From Flavobacteriales bacterium (GTDB lineage: Bacteria; Bacteroidota; Bacteroidia; Flavobacteriales_E; Vicingaceae), in contig JACJZA010000019.1 of assembly GCA_020635825.1 (NCBI GenBank), forward strand, positions 1 through 52,122: DNA of 52,122 bases. The letters are read 5' to 3'. The notes beneath the pieces are model-generated. The model worked only from the letters and a program-made list of their open reading frames with translations. It did no database searches and was not told where the DNA came from. Position 1 is the stretch's first letter, and each line of letters opens with the position of its first letter. Both the position numbers and the translations under genes were made by a program. Positions 37,101-45,281 of this stretch are shown in pieces.

Positions 37101-38441
37101 TTTTCCAATTAATTCTTTATAGTTTTTATATCCATATATTTTAGCAAATGATTGATTACAGCTAATAATAATATTGTTTTCAGTAACAAAAACTCCTGCC
37201 ATATTGTTTACAAACAAACTTTTATAAAGTTGTTTGTTTTCATTTAATCTTTCTTCTGCAAGCTTTGAAGAGGTTAAATCTGTTATTGTGGTTACTCTAA
37301 TTTCTTTGTTTTCCCATTTTAATGTTTTAGCTTTTACTTCTACCGAAAATACCTCTCCATTCTTTTTTACAGCTTTTGCTTCATAAGGTTTGGTTTGGTT
37401 TTTAGAAACATTCTTTTTTACTGTTTCATGAAATTCTTTAGCTGTAAATTCTAATACAGATTTTCCTATTATTTCACTTGGTTTATAACCAAACATAGTA
37501 ATGACAGCATTATTAAAGAAATTAATAATGCCTTTTTCATGTATCAAAACAACCTCATTGGTCGCGTTTGATATAATATTTAACTTTTGTTCAGATTTTT
37601 TTAGTTCATCTTGATGTTTTTTTTCTTTTGTAATATCTCTTACAACTGTTGTTGTTTCAACTACTTTTCCTGTTTTATCATATTTTGCATGGAGTGATTC
37701 ATCTAACCAAATATATTCTTGTTTTCCTTTTGGTTTAAATCTAAAAACAGTTGATATTAAAGGTTTTTTTCTTTTATATAATCCTTCTTCAATATTTTTA
37801 TTTACATAATCAATATCATCTGGATGTATTCTTTTTATAAGCTTTCCCGATTTACCCTCTTCATTGTATTCGTTGATGCTTAGGCCGGTTAATTTTTTTA
37901 TTTGAGGGCTTATGTAAACTAACTCTGGTCCTTTTTCTTTGAACTTAATATTGTAAATACATTCATCAATGTTTTCAAGTATAAAATCTATTTTTTGTTC
38001 AGATTCTATCTTAAAAGTAATATCTCTTGCCGTACCAAAAAGTCCTTCTTTTTTACCTTTATTAGAAAAAATTGCATTGATAGATTCTTCTATCCATACA
38101 TATTTTTCTTTCTTTTTATTATAAAAACGATATACAACCGACCAATTCTTGGTAGATTCATTAATGTTTAATATTTTTTTTCTGAGGTTTTCTATTTCAT
38201 CAGGATGGAAATATTCAAATAATCTGTGCTGATTTTCTCTGTATTCTTTTTCGCTTAAACCAAAAACTTCTTCTACTTGTGGACTAATAAAATCAATTAT
38301 TTTTCTTCCTTCTTCATTAAAAGAAATTTTGTAAAACATCTCACCAACATTGTTTAAAATGTGAGAAACATTTTTTTCTTTTTCTTTCAGTTTTTTTAAT
38401 TCCTCAAGAAGTTCTTCTTTTGATTTTAATGAATCGTCCAA
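34185..38441 (-). CDS. Giant soluble multi-PAS/GAF sensor histidine kinase (HisKA_2 type)
   Basis: 1418 residues with no membrane segment. About seven tandem PAS domains lie between ~25 and ~915 (recurring HPDD, ARDIT/SRDIT, FIHPDS). Then come a GAF domain (~925-1080), one more PAS (~1090-1205), a HisKA_2 dimerisation domain with the phospho-acceptor in LLKEVHHRVKNNLQVISS, and an HATPase_c domain (~1310-1418, IVNELISNALKYAF, ADDGIGFP). The only early start is TTG at 38441, 2 nt after the MORN gene stop. Likely a cytoplasmic multi-signal sensor acting on the LytTR regulator encoded next. Confidence 0.93.
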   Translation of the reverse strand: MDDSLKSKEELLEELKKLKEKEKNVSHILNNVGEMFYKISFNEEGRKIIDFISPQVEEVFGLSEKEYRENQHRLFEYFHPDEIENLRKKILNINESTKNWSVVYRFYNKKKEKYVWIEESINAIFSNKGKKEGLFGTARDITFKIESEQKIDFILENIDECIYNIKFKEKGPELVYISPQIKKLTGLSINEYNEEGKSGKLIKRIHPDDIDYVNKNIEEGLYKRKKPLISTVFRFKPKGKQEYIWLDESLHAKYDKTGKVVETTTVVRDITKEKKHQDELKKSEQKLNIISNATNEVVLIHEKGIINFFNNAVITMFGYKPSEIIGKSVLEFTAKEFHETVKKNVSKNQTKPYEAKAVKKNGEVFSVEVKAKTLKWENKEIRVTTITDLTSSKLAEERLNENKQLYKSLFVNNMAGVFVTENNIIISCNQSFAKIYGYKNYKELIGKKAEELYLSKKERQDYINKLKKDGFLSNYLLHNKTINGIEKWILTNVSLTDKKKQRIEGTLIDITDQVLKEKILKQSEKNYKQLIEKAPYGTIIIVDEEIKYINPRAKKILGVTEKNKKNSLFDFILPEYHELIKKRQKELNKKNVELDFVDIKVHNSNINKNIEIEATSLLVEYEGKKAIQFVFQDISDKKQLAKERLKTQIIEESNKILQKEILERKKVENQLITNQNYINSIISSSLDIICASDENGVIKEFNKAAELAFGYKKEEVLGKHISMLYQSKNKHGEIRKQLIEKGSFTGEIINIKKDGEPFNSFLSSSILYNEEGKIAGTMGISRDITDVKLAEKQLIESEEKYRDLFENASDLIQSVDPKGRIVYVNKSWLKTLGYSIEEVENKMIFEFIHPDSKKHCINLFENITKTPSKETFRTTFELITKNKEKVIVEGDISCKFDANNKPHSTRSILRNVTEESWAKFKQTIYNNILKIISEKTNAEELYEAIRQELGKVFNTNIFVISYAYDKDSISFPYYYDKERDGRIYRPNRIRQKGINEYFLKQRSAQILKREQLDEIIQQGKYELLGPKCQVFVGVPLKLKNKIIGVLSVQSYVNKDEYDEKTIEILEFISGAIALAVQRKYDEQLLFDQSSKLKSIIENSTHLFWTFEKGKGLTTFNQNFSDAIYDLYGKRPVLNSKTTTRVEAKHLHAFWDEKYDKAFSGKKVEFITERINKNGEKTIREVFLNPIFNEDGEVSSVSGIAHDITEKKLAEDKLIESLKEKEILLKEVHHRVKNNLQVISSILNLQSSYIEDSKILSILKESQNRIKSMSIIHESLYQTNDFSKINFSEYLVSLSKNLVHSYGQLDKLIDVEYNIDEVSLSLDTSIPCGLIVNELISNALKYAFKDRKKGKIKIDLLSEDGNVVLTIADDGIGFPKEINFRDTNSLGLQLVNTLIEQIDGTIEMENKKGTKYTIIFKKN

Positions 38442-38443
38442 TT

Positions 38444-39958
38444 TTACTTGAGTTTGGTTCCGTCAATTTTATATTCTATTCCGTCTTTAAAGTTAATACT
38501 TAAAACTATTTCTCCCAACTCGTTATAAGTTTTCCAAGTATTAACTTTTTGTCCCATTAAATAATATTCTTCTCTCCATATCTTGCCCGATTTAAAATAA
38601 TATTTATGCTTTCCGTCCGGTTCGCCATCTATAAAATTACCTTCATAATTGAGTTTATCATTATCAAAATAATAATTCCAAATGCCTTGTCTAACCCCAC
38701 TTCTATACTCTCCTTCTTCTCTATGATCTCCCATTTCATAAAACCAAGGTCCTTCTTTTAAACCATCAATAAATTCACCTTTTGTTATTAGCGTTCCATC
38801 ATCATAATATTCATATAAAAAACCATCTTCTAAACCTTTTCTAAAACTTTCTTCTCTTAAAATTTCTCCATTGGGATGATACCAAAACCAAACACCAGTA
38901 AATTTTTCTCCCTCCAAATAACTTCCTTTTTGTTCTAATTTTCCATTGTTAAAATAATATTCCCAATCACCTATTTTCTTTCCATCTAAATATTCTCCTT
39001 TCGATTTTAAAGTTCCATCATAATAAAATTCTTCCCAATATCCTTGCCTTTTATCTTCTTCATCTACTCTTCCTATTGCTAACAGTATTCCATGAAAGTA
39101 AACTTCTGTTTTTTCAATATTCCCTTCTTTATCAAAATATTTAAATTCACCATGTTCTTTTCCATCCACATCATAAGTTCCTTCTTTTTTTATGCTGGCA
39201 TCTTCATAATATTCTCTTCTAATTTCAACGGTTGAAATAGCTTCTGCAAATTGTTGAGCTTCTCCATTGATATATAAAACTGCATTAATCAATTTTCCTT
39301 TTTCATCATATTCTTTTAAATAACCATTCAATAAATCATTTTTATACCTACATTCTTGTTTTAATTTACCTGATTCATAAAACTGTTTCCAAATACCATC
39401 TTTTTCATTGTTTTTATTATATCTGTTAATTTGTTCTTTCCCTAAAAATGTTCCTTTTTTGTAAGTACTAATAGTAATTATTCTACCATCTTTTCCATAT
39501 TCATAAGCAATTCCATCTTCTAACCCATCAATGAAAGGTATTTTTTTTGAAAGCTTTTTTCCAGGTTCATCATAATAATAGAAAGTGAAACCTTGTTTTA
39601 TTTCTTGTTCAAAATTTTCTTCTTGAATGATATAACAACTATCACTGTAATAAGTTTTTACACCATCTTTTTTACCTTCTTTATAATTTATTTTTGATTG
39701 AAAATTTCCCTTTTCATCATAAAAAATCCAAGTACTATCCAATAAAAAGTTCTTTCTATTTCCTTCAGATTTTATAATCCCAGAAGGGTAATACGTATAC
39801 CAATAACCTTCTGGTTTTCCATTTTTAATATTTCCTTCACTCGAAACTTTTCCATTTTCGTAATAAAACTTTTTATAACCATCATTTAACTTGGTTTGAG
39901 TAAAACCAAAAATGGAATAAAAAAATAGAAACAGAAAAACAGAAAGATATTTATACAT
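38444..39958 (-). CDS. Exported MORN-repeat (YwqK-like) protein
   Basis: 504 residues with a signal peptide (ends near residue 20, IFGFTQ) followed by about 18-20 MORN-variant repeats of ~23 residues. The core is G-x-W-x-x-Y-[YF]-x-[ND]-G-x-[LI]-x-x-E-G. YwqK proteins are often labelled antitoxins, but no toxin gene is nearby and the signal peptide argues for a surface or periplasmic role. It is the first gene of a tight operon with the kinase and LytTR regulator (2-nt gaps), so it may belong to the same signalling unit. Confidence 0.85.
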   Translation of the reverse strand: MYKYLSVFLFLFFYSIFGFTQTKLNDGYKKFYYENGKVSSEGNIKNGKPEGYWYTYYPSGIIKSEGNRKNFLLDSTWIFYDEKGNFQSKINYKEGKKDGVKTYYSDSCYIIQEENFEQEIKQGFTFYYYDEPGKKLSKKIPFIDGLEDGIAYEYGKDGRIITISTYKKGTFLGKEQINRYNKNNEKDGIWKQFYESGKLKQECRYKNDLLNGYLKEYDEKGKLINAVLYINGEAQQFAEAISTVEIRREYYEDASIKKEGTYDVDGKEHGEFKYFDKEGNIEKTEVYFHGILLAIGRVDEEDKRQGYWEEFYYDGTLKSKGEYLDGKKIGDWEYYFNNGKLEQKGSYLEGEKFTGVWFWYHPNGEILREESFRKGLEDGFLYEYYDDGTLITKGEFIDGLKEGPWFYEMGDHREEGEYRSGVRQGIWNYYFDNDKLNYEGNFIDGEPDGKHKYYFKSGKIWREEYYLMGQKVNTWKTYNELGEIVLSINFKDGIEYKIDGTKLK

Positions 39959-40427
39959 TAATAATATATTATATTTTAAATAAAAAGATTTATTATTATT
40001 ATTAGTCTGTTAATACTGTTTAAAATTACCAAATACTTTTCTTGCTTATTTTAATTATTAAAAGATATAACTCTTAACTAACAATTTTTAAAATTACATT
40101 TAATTGAAAATCTATCATTTATCATATTAAATTAACATTTGTTAATTATTAAGTAAATATTGATTTTTTCATAATTAGATAATTAAAATTGGAATTAAAG
40201 TGTGTTTAAAAAATTCAATTTAAAATAATAAAAATGGTTTGTTTTATTCAATTATAATTTTCTATTGGATTTTAGTTTGGATTTTGCAACATAAAAGTTT
40301 TATTTTTTACTGATAATGAAGGTTTATTATCAACATAAGAATGGTTAATTTTATAAGCTTAAAAATCAAACAATTAAAATAGTTATTAATACCTATGTTA
40401 ATAACGTTAAATTAATAAAAAGTAAAC
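39959..40427. other. Divergent AT-rich intergenic region
   Basis: 469 bp between the minus-strand MORN operon and plus-strand rpiB. Very AT-rich with many TTAA steps. An imperfect Pho-box-like pair occurs at 40132-40148 (period 10, not 11), overlapping an inverted repeat TTAAC-ATTT-GTTAA. No ORF, tRNA or exact TAnnTTTG promoter was found. It must hold both promoters, but I cannot place them. Confidence 0.5.
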
Positions 40428-40868
40428 ATGAAAATTAAAGAAATAGCCATTGGAAGCGACCATGCAGGCTTTAATTTAAAAGAGGTTCTTAAAAACTATT
40501 TAAAAGAACAAAATATTTTATTTAAAGATTTTGGACCCAATTCTGATGCAAGAGCCGATTATCCGGATTATGCTCATCCGGTAGCTAATTATGTTGAAAA
40601 TAATAAAGATGTTTACGGTATATTAATTTGTGGAAGTGGAAATGGTATTAACATGACTGCTAATAAACATCAAGAAATAAGAAGTGCATTATGTTGGCAA
40701 TCGGAAATAGCAGAATTAGCCAGATTACATAATAATGCCAATATTTTGGTTTTACCAGCCAGATATATTACTAATGAAGAAGCAATAAAATGTGTAGATG
40801 TTTTCTTTAACACAGAATTTGAAGGAGGAAGGCATACTGATAGAGTAAATAAAATTGCTTGCAGCTAA
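40428..40868 (+). CDS. rpiB: Ribose-5-phosphate isomerase B
   Basis: 146 residues, RpiB/LacAB fold. GSDHAGFNLK near the start holds the phosphate-binding Asp-His, and CGSGNGINMTANK holds the catalytic Cys with the anion hole. HNNANILVLPARY follows. Interconverts ribose-5-phosphate and ribulose-5-phosphate. Located at the edge of the phosphate island, 121 nt upstream of the porin start; Pho-like repeats follow its stop, but I see no convincing one before it. Confidence 0.95.
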   Translation: MKIKEIAIGSDHAGFNLKEVLKNYLKEQNILFKDFGPNSDARADYPDYAHPVANYVENNKDVYGILICGSGNGINMTANKHQEIRSALCWQSEIAELARLHNNANILVLPARYITNEEAIKCVDVFFNTEFEGGRHTDRVNKIACS

Positions 40869-40872
40869 TCTC

Positions 40873-40923
40873 TTAACATTAAGTTAATATTGATTTAAAA
40901 AAACATTAACATATGCTGTTAAT
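40873..40923 (+). promoter_or_regulatory. Pho-box-like direct repeats upstream of the porin
   Basis: First pair TTAACAT (40873) and TTAATAT (40884) with a 4-nt spacer, period 11. A second, imperfect pair begins with TTAACAT at 40906; its 11-bp partner position reads TGTTAAT. The second pair ends 8 nt before the -7 element at 40932. A third TTAACAT/TTAATCT pair at 40971-40988 abuts the ATG and is of uncertain value. Confidence 0.65.
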
Positions 40924-40931
40924 GGTTAGTT

Positions 40932-40939
40932 TACTTTTG
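40932..40939 (+). promoter_or_regulatory. -7 promoter element of the porin gene
   Basis: TACTTTTG, an exact TAnnTTTG, 50 nt before the porin ATG. No -33 TTTG precedes it; Pho-box-like repeats occupy that place, as expected of an activator-dependent promoter. Confidence 0.6.
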
Positions 40940-40989
40940 CCTAAAAATAAGGGTTTCGTAAATTTTTAAATTAACATAAACTTAATCTA

Positions 40990-42207
40990 ATGATTCATAT
41001 TAACTTAAAGTTAAGTCTTTTTGCTTTATTTATTTTCATTTCTTCATTTTATAAAGCACAAGAAATTACAAAAACAAAATTTGGTAAAGGACTATATAAT
41101 GTAGTTGCCGAAGATAGTTCATGGAGTATGAAGTTTGGAGCTCGTTTTCAAACCTTATTTATTGGTGAATGGAATATTCATGATTCTTTGGGATTAACAG
41201 AAAGTAATTCAAAGTTTTTAACAAGGAGAGCAAGATTAAAGTTTGATGGATTTGCATTTAACCCTAAATTACAATATAAAATAGAATTAGGACTTAGTAA
41301 TAGGGATATATCCGGAGCTAGTACTTATACTAGCAATTCTCCTAATTATATTTTTGATGCGGTATTAAAATGGAATTTTTATGAAAATTTTCAATTATGG
41401 ATAGGACAAACTAAATTACCCGGTAATAGAGAACGGGTTATTTCTTCAGGAGATTTACAGTTTGTTGATAGATCATTATTAAATAGTAGGTTTAATATTG
41501 ACCGCGATATGGGAGCCCAATTGAGGCACCATATTAAAATAGGTAATACCTTTTTAATAAGAGAAATGATAGCTTGTTCTCAAGGAGAAGGAAGAAATGT
41601 TACATCTGATAATTATGGAGGTTATCAATGGACGGGTAGATTGGAGTTTTTGCCTTTTGGGTCATTTCAAAGTAAAGGAGATTATGTAGGAAGTGATTTA
41701 AAAAGAGAAGAAAAACCAAAATTATCATTGGCTTTTACTTATGATTTAAATGATAGAGCAGTAAAAAGCAGAAGCAATATGGGTTCTTATCTGGTTAATG
41801 ATGTTGGTTTATATGAAACAGATATTAATACCATTTTTGTTGATGCTATGTTTAAATTTAAAGGATTTTCATGGATGGGAGAATTTGCTGATAGACAAGC
41901 AGAAGATCCATATGTAAAAAATAGTGATGGTACTTTAACTGGAGATGTAGTTTCTGTGGGTAGAGGAATAAATACACAAATAGGATACTTATTTAAAAAT
42001 AATTGGGAAATAGCTACTCGATTTACTCAAATTGAATTAGATAAAAAAGTAACAGGAAAAAACATTGAAAACCAATATACATTGGGTGTTTCTAAATATA
42101 TTTCAGGTCATAAATTAAAAGTACAATCCGATTTAAGCTATTTAGATGTAGTTGATTCAAAAAATAATGAAGTAATGTTTAGACTACAAATGGATGTTCA
42201 CTTTTAA
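40990..42207 (+). CDS. Phosphate-selective porin (OprP/OprO family)
   Basis: 405 residues with signal peptide (MIHINLKLSLFALFIFISSFYKAQ). The mature part alternates short beta strands throughout and ends with aromatic Phe (MDVHF), as in outer-membrane barrels. Landmarks of the OprO/P family are WSMKFGARFQT near the start, RRARLKFDGFAFNPKLQYKI, and WIGQTKLPGNRERVISSG. Expected to pass phosphate (or polyphosphate) across the outer membrane. Position next to a Na/Pi cotransporter and behind Pho-like boxes supports this. Confidence 0.9.
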   Translation: MIHINLKLSLFALFIFISSFYKAQEITKTKFGKGLYNVVAEDSSWSMKFGARFQTLFIGEWNIHDSLGLTESNSKFLTRRARLKFDGFAFNPKLQYKIELGLSNRDISGASTYTSNSPNYIFDAVLKWNFYENFQLWIGQTKLPGNRERVISSGDLQFVDRSLLNSRFNIDRDMGAQLRHHIKIGNTFLIREMIACSQGEGRNVTSDNYGGYQWTGRLEFLPFGSFQSKGDYVGSDLKREEKPKLSLAFTYDLNDRAVKSRSNMGSYLVNDVGLYETDINTIFVDAMFKFKGFSWMGEFADRQAEDPYVKNSDGTLTGDVVSVGRGINTQIGYLFKNNWEIATRFTQIELDKKVTGKNIENQYTLGVSKYISGHKLKVQSDLSYLDVVDSKNNEVMFRLQMDVHF

Positions 42208-42209
42208 AA

Positions 42210-42227
42210 TTAACATTAATTTAATAC
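42210..42227 (+). promoter_or_regulatory. Pho-box-like direct repeat upstream of the Na/Pi cotransporter
   Basis: TTAACAT (42210), spacer TAAT, TTAATAC (42221); period 11. It starts 3 nt after the porin stop. 31 nt separate its end from the -7 element at 42259. Confidence 0.65.
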
Positions 42228-42258
42228 CCTAAAAATTAGTCAGTAAAATTCAAGAATA

Positions 42259-42266
42259 TACTTTTG
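42259..42266 (+). promoter_or_regulatory. -7 promoter element of the Na/Pi cotransporter gene
   Basis: TACTTTTG, an exact TAnnTTTG, 20 nt before the ATG at 42287. Confidence 0.6.
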
Positions 42267-42286
42267 TAAAAAAATAAAAATAAAAC

Positions 42287-43981
42287 ATGGAATTTGGATT
42301 AGTAGAAGCATTAAAACTTATTGGAGCATTAGGTTTTTTCATTTATGGAATGAAAATAATGAGTGAAGGTATTCAAAAAGCTGCAGGAAACAGCATGAGA
42401 AAGATTTTGAGTACTATGACCAAAAATCGCTATTTAGGTGTTTTAACAGGGTTTTTAGTTACATGTTTAGTTCAGTCTTCTTCTGCAAGTACAGTAATGG
42501 CAGTTAGCTTTGTAAATGCCGGATTGCTTTCTTTGGTTGAGTCTGCGGGTATTATGCTAGGTGCTAATATTGGAACCACTATTACCGGATGGTTAGTAGC
42601 TATTTTAGGTTTTAAAGTAAGCATGTCTGCATTAGCATTGCCATTATTAGCTTTCGGTGTGCCAATGATGTTTTTTAAGAAAGATAAAACAAAACACATT
42701 GGACAATTTATAGTTGGTTTTGCTATTTTATTTTGGGGTCTTTCAGAATTAAAACATGCGGTGCCAGATATTAAAAATAATCCTGAAATCTTACACTTTT
42801 TAGGAGATTATGCCGATATGGGACTGTTAAGTAACTTGTTCTTTATATTGGTTGGAACTATATTAACAATAGTTGTTCAATCTTCTAGTGCATCTATGGC
42901 GTTAACACAAACTTTGTGTTTTAGTGGAATTATTCCGTTTGAAACTGCAGCAGCAATGATATTGGGAGAAAACATTGGAACAACTATAACGGCGGAATTA
43001 GCATCTTTACCAGGAAATGTTCATGCAAAAAGATCGGCGAGAATACATTCATTATTTAACATAATAGGTGTTACTTGGATGGTGTTATTAATTTCTTTTA
43101 CGCCATTTTTAGGCATGGTAAAAACAATAGCCATCAATTGGTTAGATTCAGCCGACCCTTATACAGCAGAGGGCGCCCCAATGGGTCTTGCAATTTTCCA
43201 TACAACTTTTAACACTTTAAATGTTGCTATTATGATATGGTTTGTACCTATGCTTGTTAAACTAGCAACCAAATCTGTAAAATCAAGAGGAGAATCAGAC
43301 GAAGAATATCATTTGGAATATATCAGTACAGGCATGATGTCTACACCAGAAATGTCAATTTTAGAAGCCCAAAAGGAAATAGCAAAATTTGGAGATATTG
43401 TTTCTAGAATGAATGGATTTCTTAAAGATTTGATTACCACTACAGACGATAAAGAGTTCAGTAAAACCTTGGCTAGAATTAAAAAATATGAAGACATAAC
43501 TGATAGAATAGAAATTGATGTTGCAGATTATTTAGCTAAAGTTTCTCAAGGAGAAATGAGTGAAGAGTCTAGTATAAGAGTTAGAGGAATGTTGAGAATT
43601 ATTGGGAATTTAGAGCGTATGGGAGATATTTTCTATCAAATGTCAAAAGCTCTAGAAAGAAAAAATGAACAAAAAGTTTATTTTACACCCGAACAAAGAG
43701 AAAAGATCTTAAATATGTTTGATTTGGTTCAAAATGCTCTAAATAATATGAATGCTAACCTTAATAGTGAATATGAGTCTATTAAACTATCAAAAGCAAA
43801 CGAATTAGAAGAAAGTATAAATCAATATAGAAAAATAATCAGAAAAGAACATTTTGAAAGTGTTGAAAGAGGAGACTATAATTTCCAAAGTGCAACAATC
43901 TATAGCGATTTGTTTAATTCTTTAGAAAAAATTGGGGATCACACAATTAATGTTACAGAGGGAATAACAGGAGAACACTAA
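42287..43981 (+). CDS. Na+/phosphate cotransporter with C-terminal PhoU domain
   Basis: 564 residues. Two inverted PNaS repeats, each with the QSSS motif (LVQSSSASTVMAVSF and VVQSSSASMALTQTL) and a GxNIGTT motif (GANIGTTITGW, GENIGTTITAE). A helical PhoU-like domain lies from ~345 to 560. Imports inorganic phosphate with sodium across the inner membrane. It has its own Pho-like box and -7 element and is followed after 9 nt by a ChrA-type transporter, presumably co-transcribed. Confidence 0.95.
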   Translation: MEFGLVEALKLIGALGFFIYGMKIMSEGIQKAAGNSMRKILSTMTKNRYLGVLTGFLVTCLVQSSSASTVMAVSFVNAGLLSLVESAGIMLGANIGTTITGWLVAILGFKVSMSALALPLLAFGVPMMFFKKDKTKHIGQFIVGFAILFWGLSELKHAVPDIKNNPEILHFLGDYADMGLLSNLFFILVGTILTIVVQSSSASMALTQTLCFSGIIPFETAAAMILGENIGTTITAELASLPGNVHAKRSARIHSLFNIIGVTWMVLLISFTPFLGMVKTIAINWLDSADPYTAEGAPMGLAIFHTTFNTLNVAIMIWFVPMLVKLATKSVKSRGESDEEYHLEYISTGMMSTPEMSILEAQKEIAKFGDIVSRMNGFLKDLITTTDDKEFSKTLARIKKYEDITDRIEIDVADYLAKVSQGEMSEESSIRVRGMLRIIGNLERMGDIFYQMSKALERKNEQKVYFTPEQREKILNMFDLVQNALNNMNANLNSEYESIKLSKANELEESINQYRKIIRKEHFESVERGDYNFQSATIYSDLFNSLEKIGDHTINVTEGITGEH

Positions 43982-43990
43982 TTTAAAAAA

Positions 43991-45121
43991 ATGAATTCTA
44001 AAATAATTGAGGTAGCCAAGGTTTTTTTTAAGCTTGGCTGCTTTGCTTTTGGGGGTCCTGCTGCTCATATAGGCATGATGCAGGATGAAATTGTACACAA
44101 AAGAAAATGGATGTCTGAACAACATTTTCTTGACTTGATTGGTGCCACTAATTTAATTCCGGGTCCAAACTCTACAGAAATGACCATGCATTGTGGATAT
44201 GAAAGAGCAGGAAGAGTCGGTTTGTTTGTAGCTGGGTTAAGTTTCATTGTACCCGCAATTATAATTACAGGCATTCTTGCTTATTTTTATGTAAATTATG
44301 GTCATTTACCAAAAATTAATCCCTTTTTTCAAGGTATTAAACCGGCGGTTTTAGTCATCATTTTGTCTGCAGTGATAAAGCTAGGTAAAAAAGCAATTAA
44401 GGGAACAGATTTAGCCATTATAGGTGTTTTTGTATTGCTGTTATGTTTGTTGGGTGTAAGTGAAATAACAGCATTGCTTGTTGTGGGTATAATTGGTGGT
44501 CTGATTAGGTTTTTTATCAATCAAAACAAAGTTGTTAGCAGCTTATTGCCAATACCTCTTTTAATAGAAGCAACCAACTTTTATAACAAAGCAGAGTTTT
44601 TGATGCCTTCAAAAATATTTCTAATTTTTTTAAAGGTTGGCTCTGTTTTATATGGGAGCGGATATGTTTTGTTTGCATATTTAGATGCAGAATTAGTTTC
44701 TAATGGGTTTTTATCACACCAAGGACTTATGGATGCTATTGCCGCTGGACAATTTACTCCAGGCCCAGTATTGTCAACAGCAACGTTTATTGGTTTTCAA
44801 CTTGGAGGTGTTTCGGGTTCAATTGCTGCAACTAGCGGGATATTTATTCCTTCCTTTTTGTTTGTACTATTTGTGCAGCCATTTATACCTAAACTTCAAA
44901 AATCTAAACTTTTTAGATCTATTTTAGATTGTATTAATGTTGCTGCTGTGGCTGTTATGGTTGCTGTTATGTTTGAAATGGGAAAAACATCTATAACTGA
45001 CTGGAAGTCCATTTTAATATTGTTGATAAGTGGACTTTTAACTTTTTATTATAAAAAATTAAACTCAATATACCTTATTCTTATTGGTTCTCTATTGGGT
45101 TATGTGTTAAGCTTTATATAA
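43991..45121 (+). CDS. Chromate ion transporter family (ChrA) protein
   Basis: 376 residues, two homologous CHR halves. The first half has FFKLGCFAFGGPAAHIGMM and LIGATNLIPGPNSTEM. The second has FLKVGSVLYGSGYVLFAYL and AIAAGQFTPGPVLSTATFIG. Around 10-12 membrane helices. ChrA proteins move chromate and possibly sulfate. No other metal-resistance gene is near, and it is the second gene behind the Na/Pi cotransporter, so transport of a phosphate-like oxyanion is a fair inference. Confidence 0.9.
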   Translation: MNSKIIEVAKVFFKLGCFAFGGPAAHIGMMQDEIVHKRKWMSEQHFLDLIGATNLIPGPNSTEMTMHCGYERAGRVGLFVAGLSFIVPAIIITGILAYFYVNYGHLPKINPFFQGIKPAVLVIILSAVIKLGKKAIKGTDLAIIGVFVLLLCLLGVSEITALLVVGIIGGLIRFFINQNKVVSSLLPIPLLIEATNFYNKAEFLMPSKIFLIFLKVGSVLYGSGYVLFAYLDAELVSNGFLSHQGLMDAIAAGQFTPGPVLSTATFIGFQLGGVSGSIAATSGIFIPSFLFVLFVQPFIPKLQKSKLFRSILDCINVAAVAVMVAVMFEMGKTSITDWKSILILLISGLLTFYYKKLNSIYLILIGSLLGYVLSFI

Positions 45122-45178
45122 TCATTCTCGGGTTTGGCAATAACAAATATGGTTGGCAAAAGGCAAGTGTGCGCCTGC

Positions 45179-45216
45179 TTAACATTAAGTTAATGTTGCT
45201 AACTTTTTCTTAACAA
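45179..45216 (+). promoter_or_regulatory. Pho-box-like direct repeats upstream of the lone regulatory-domain gene
   Basis: TTAACAT (45179), spacer TAAG, TTAATGT (45190), nearly identical to the porin box. A weaker pair CTAACTT (45199) and TTAACAA (45210) also has an 11-bp period. A near-match -7 (TTACTTTG, 45258-45265) lies 41 nt after the second pair. Confidence 0.62.
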
Positions 45217-45281
45217 AAACATAAAAATAGATTTCTTAATTAGAACAGAAGAAAGATTTACTTTGCTAAAAAATTAAGACC

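Noticed and set aside
38444..39958. Repetitive DNA resembling a repeat array or CRISPR
   Set aside because: The periodicity is ~69 bp in frame and comes from degenerate 23-residue MORN repeats in one continuous coding region; there are no identical repeats with unique spacers.
38444..39958. Toxin-antitoxin antitoxin label for the MORN/YwqK proteins (also 45703-46170)
   Set aside because: Both carry signal peptides and no toxin-like gene is adjacent.
40132..40148. TTAACAT-TTG-TTAATTA as another Pho-like box before rpiB
   Set aside because: The spacer is 3 nt (period 10) and the site is also an inverted repeat in a very AT-rich stretch; it does not meet the 11-bp rule of the others.
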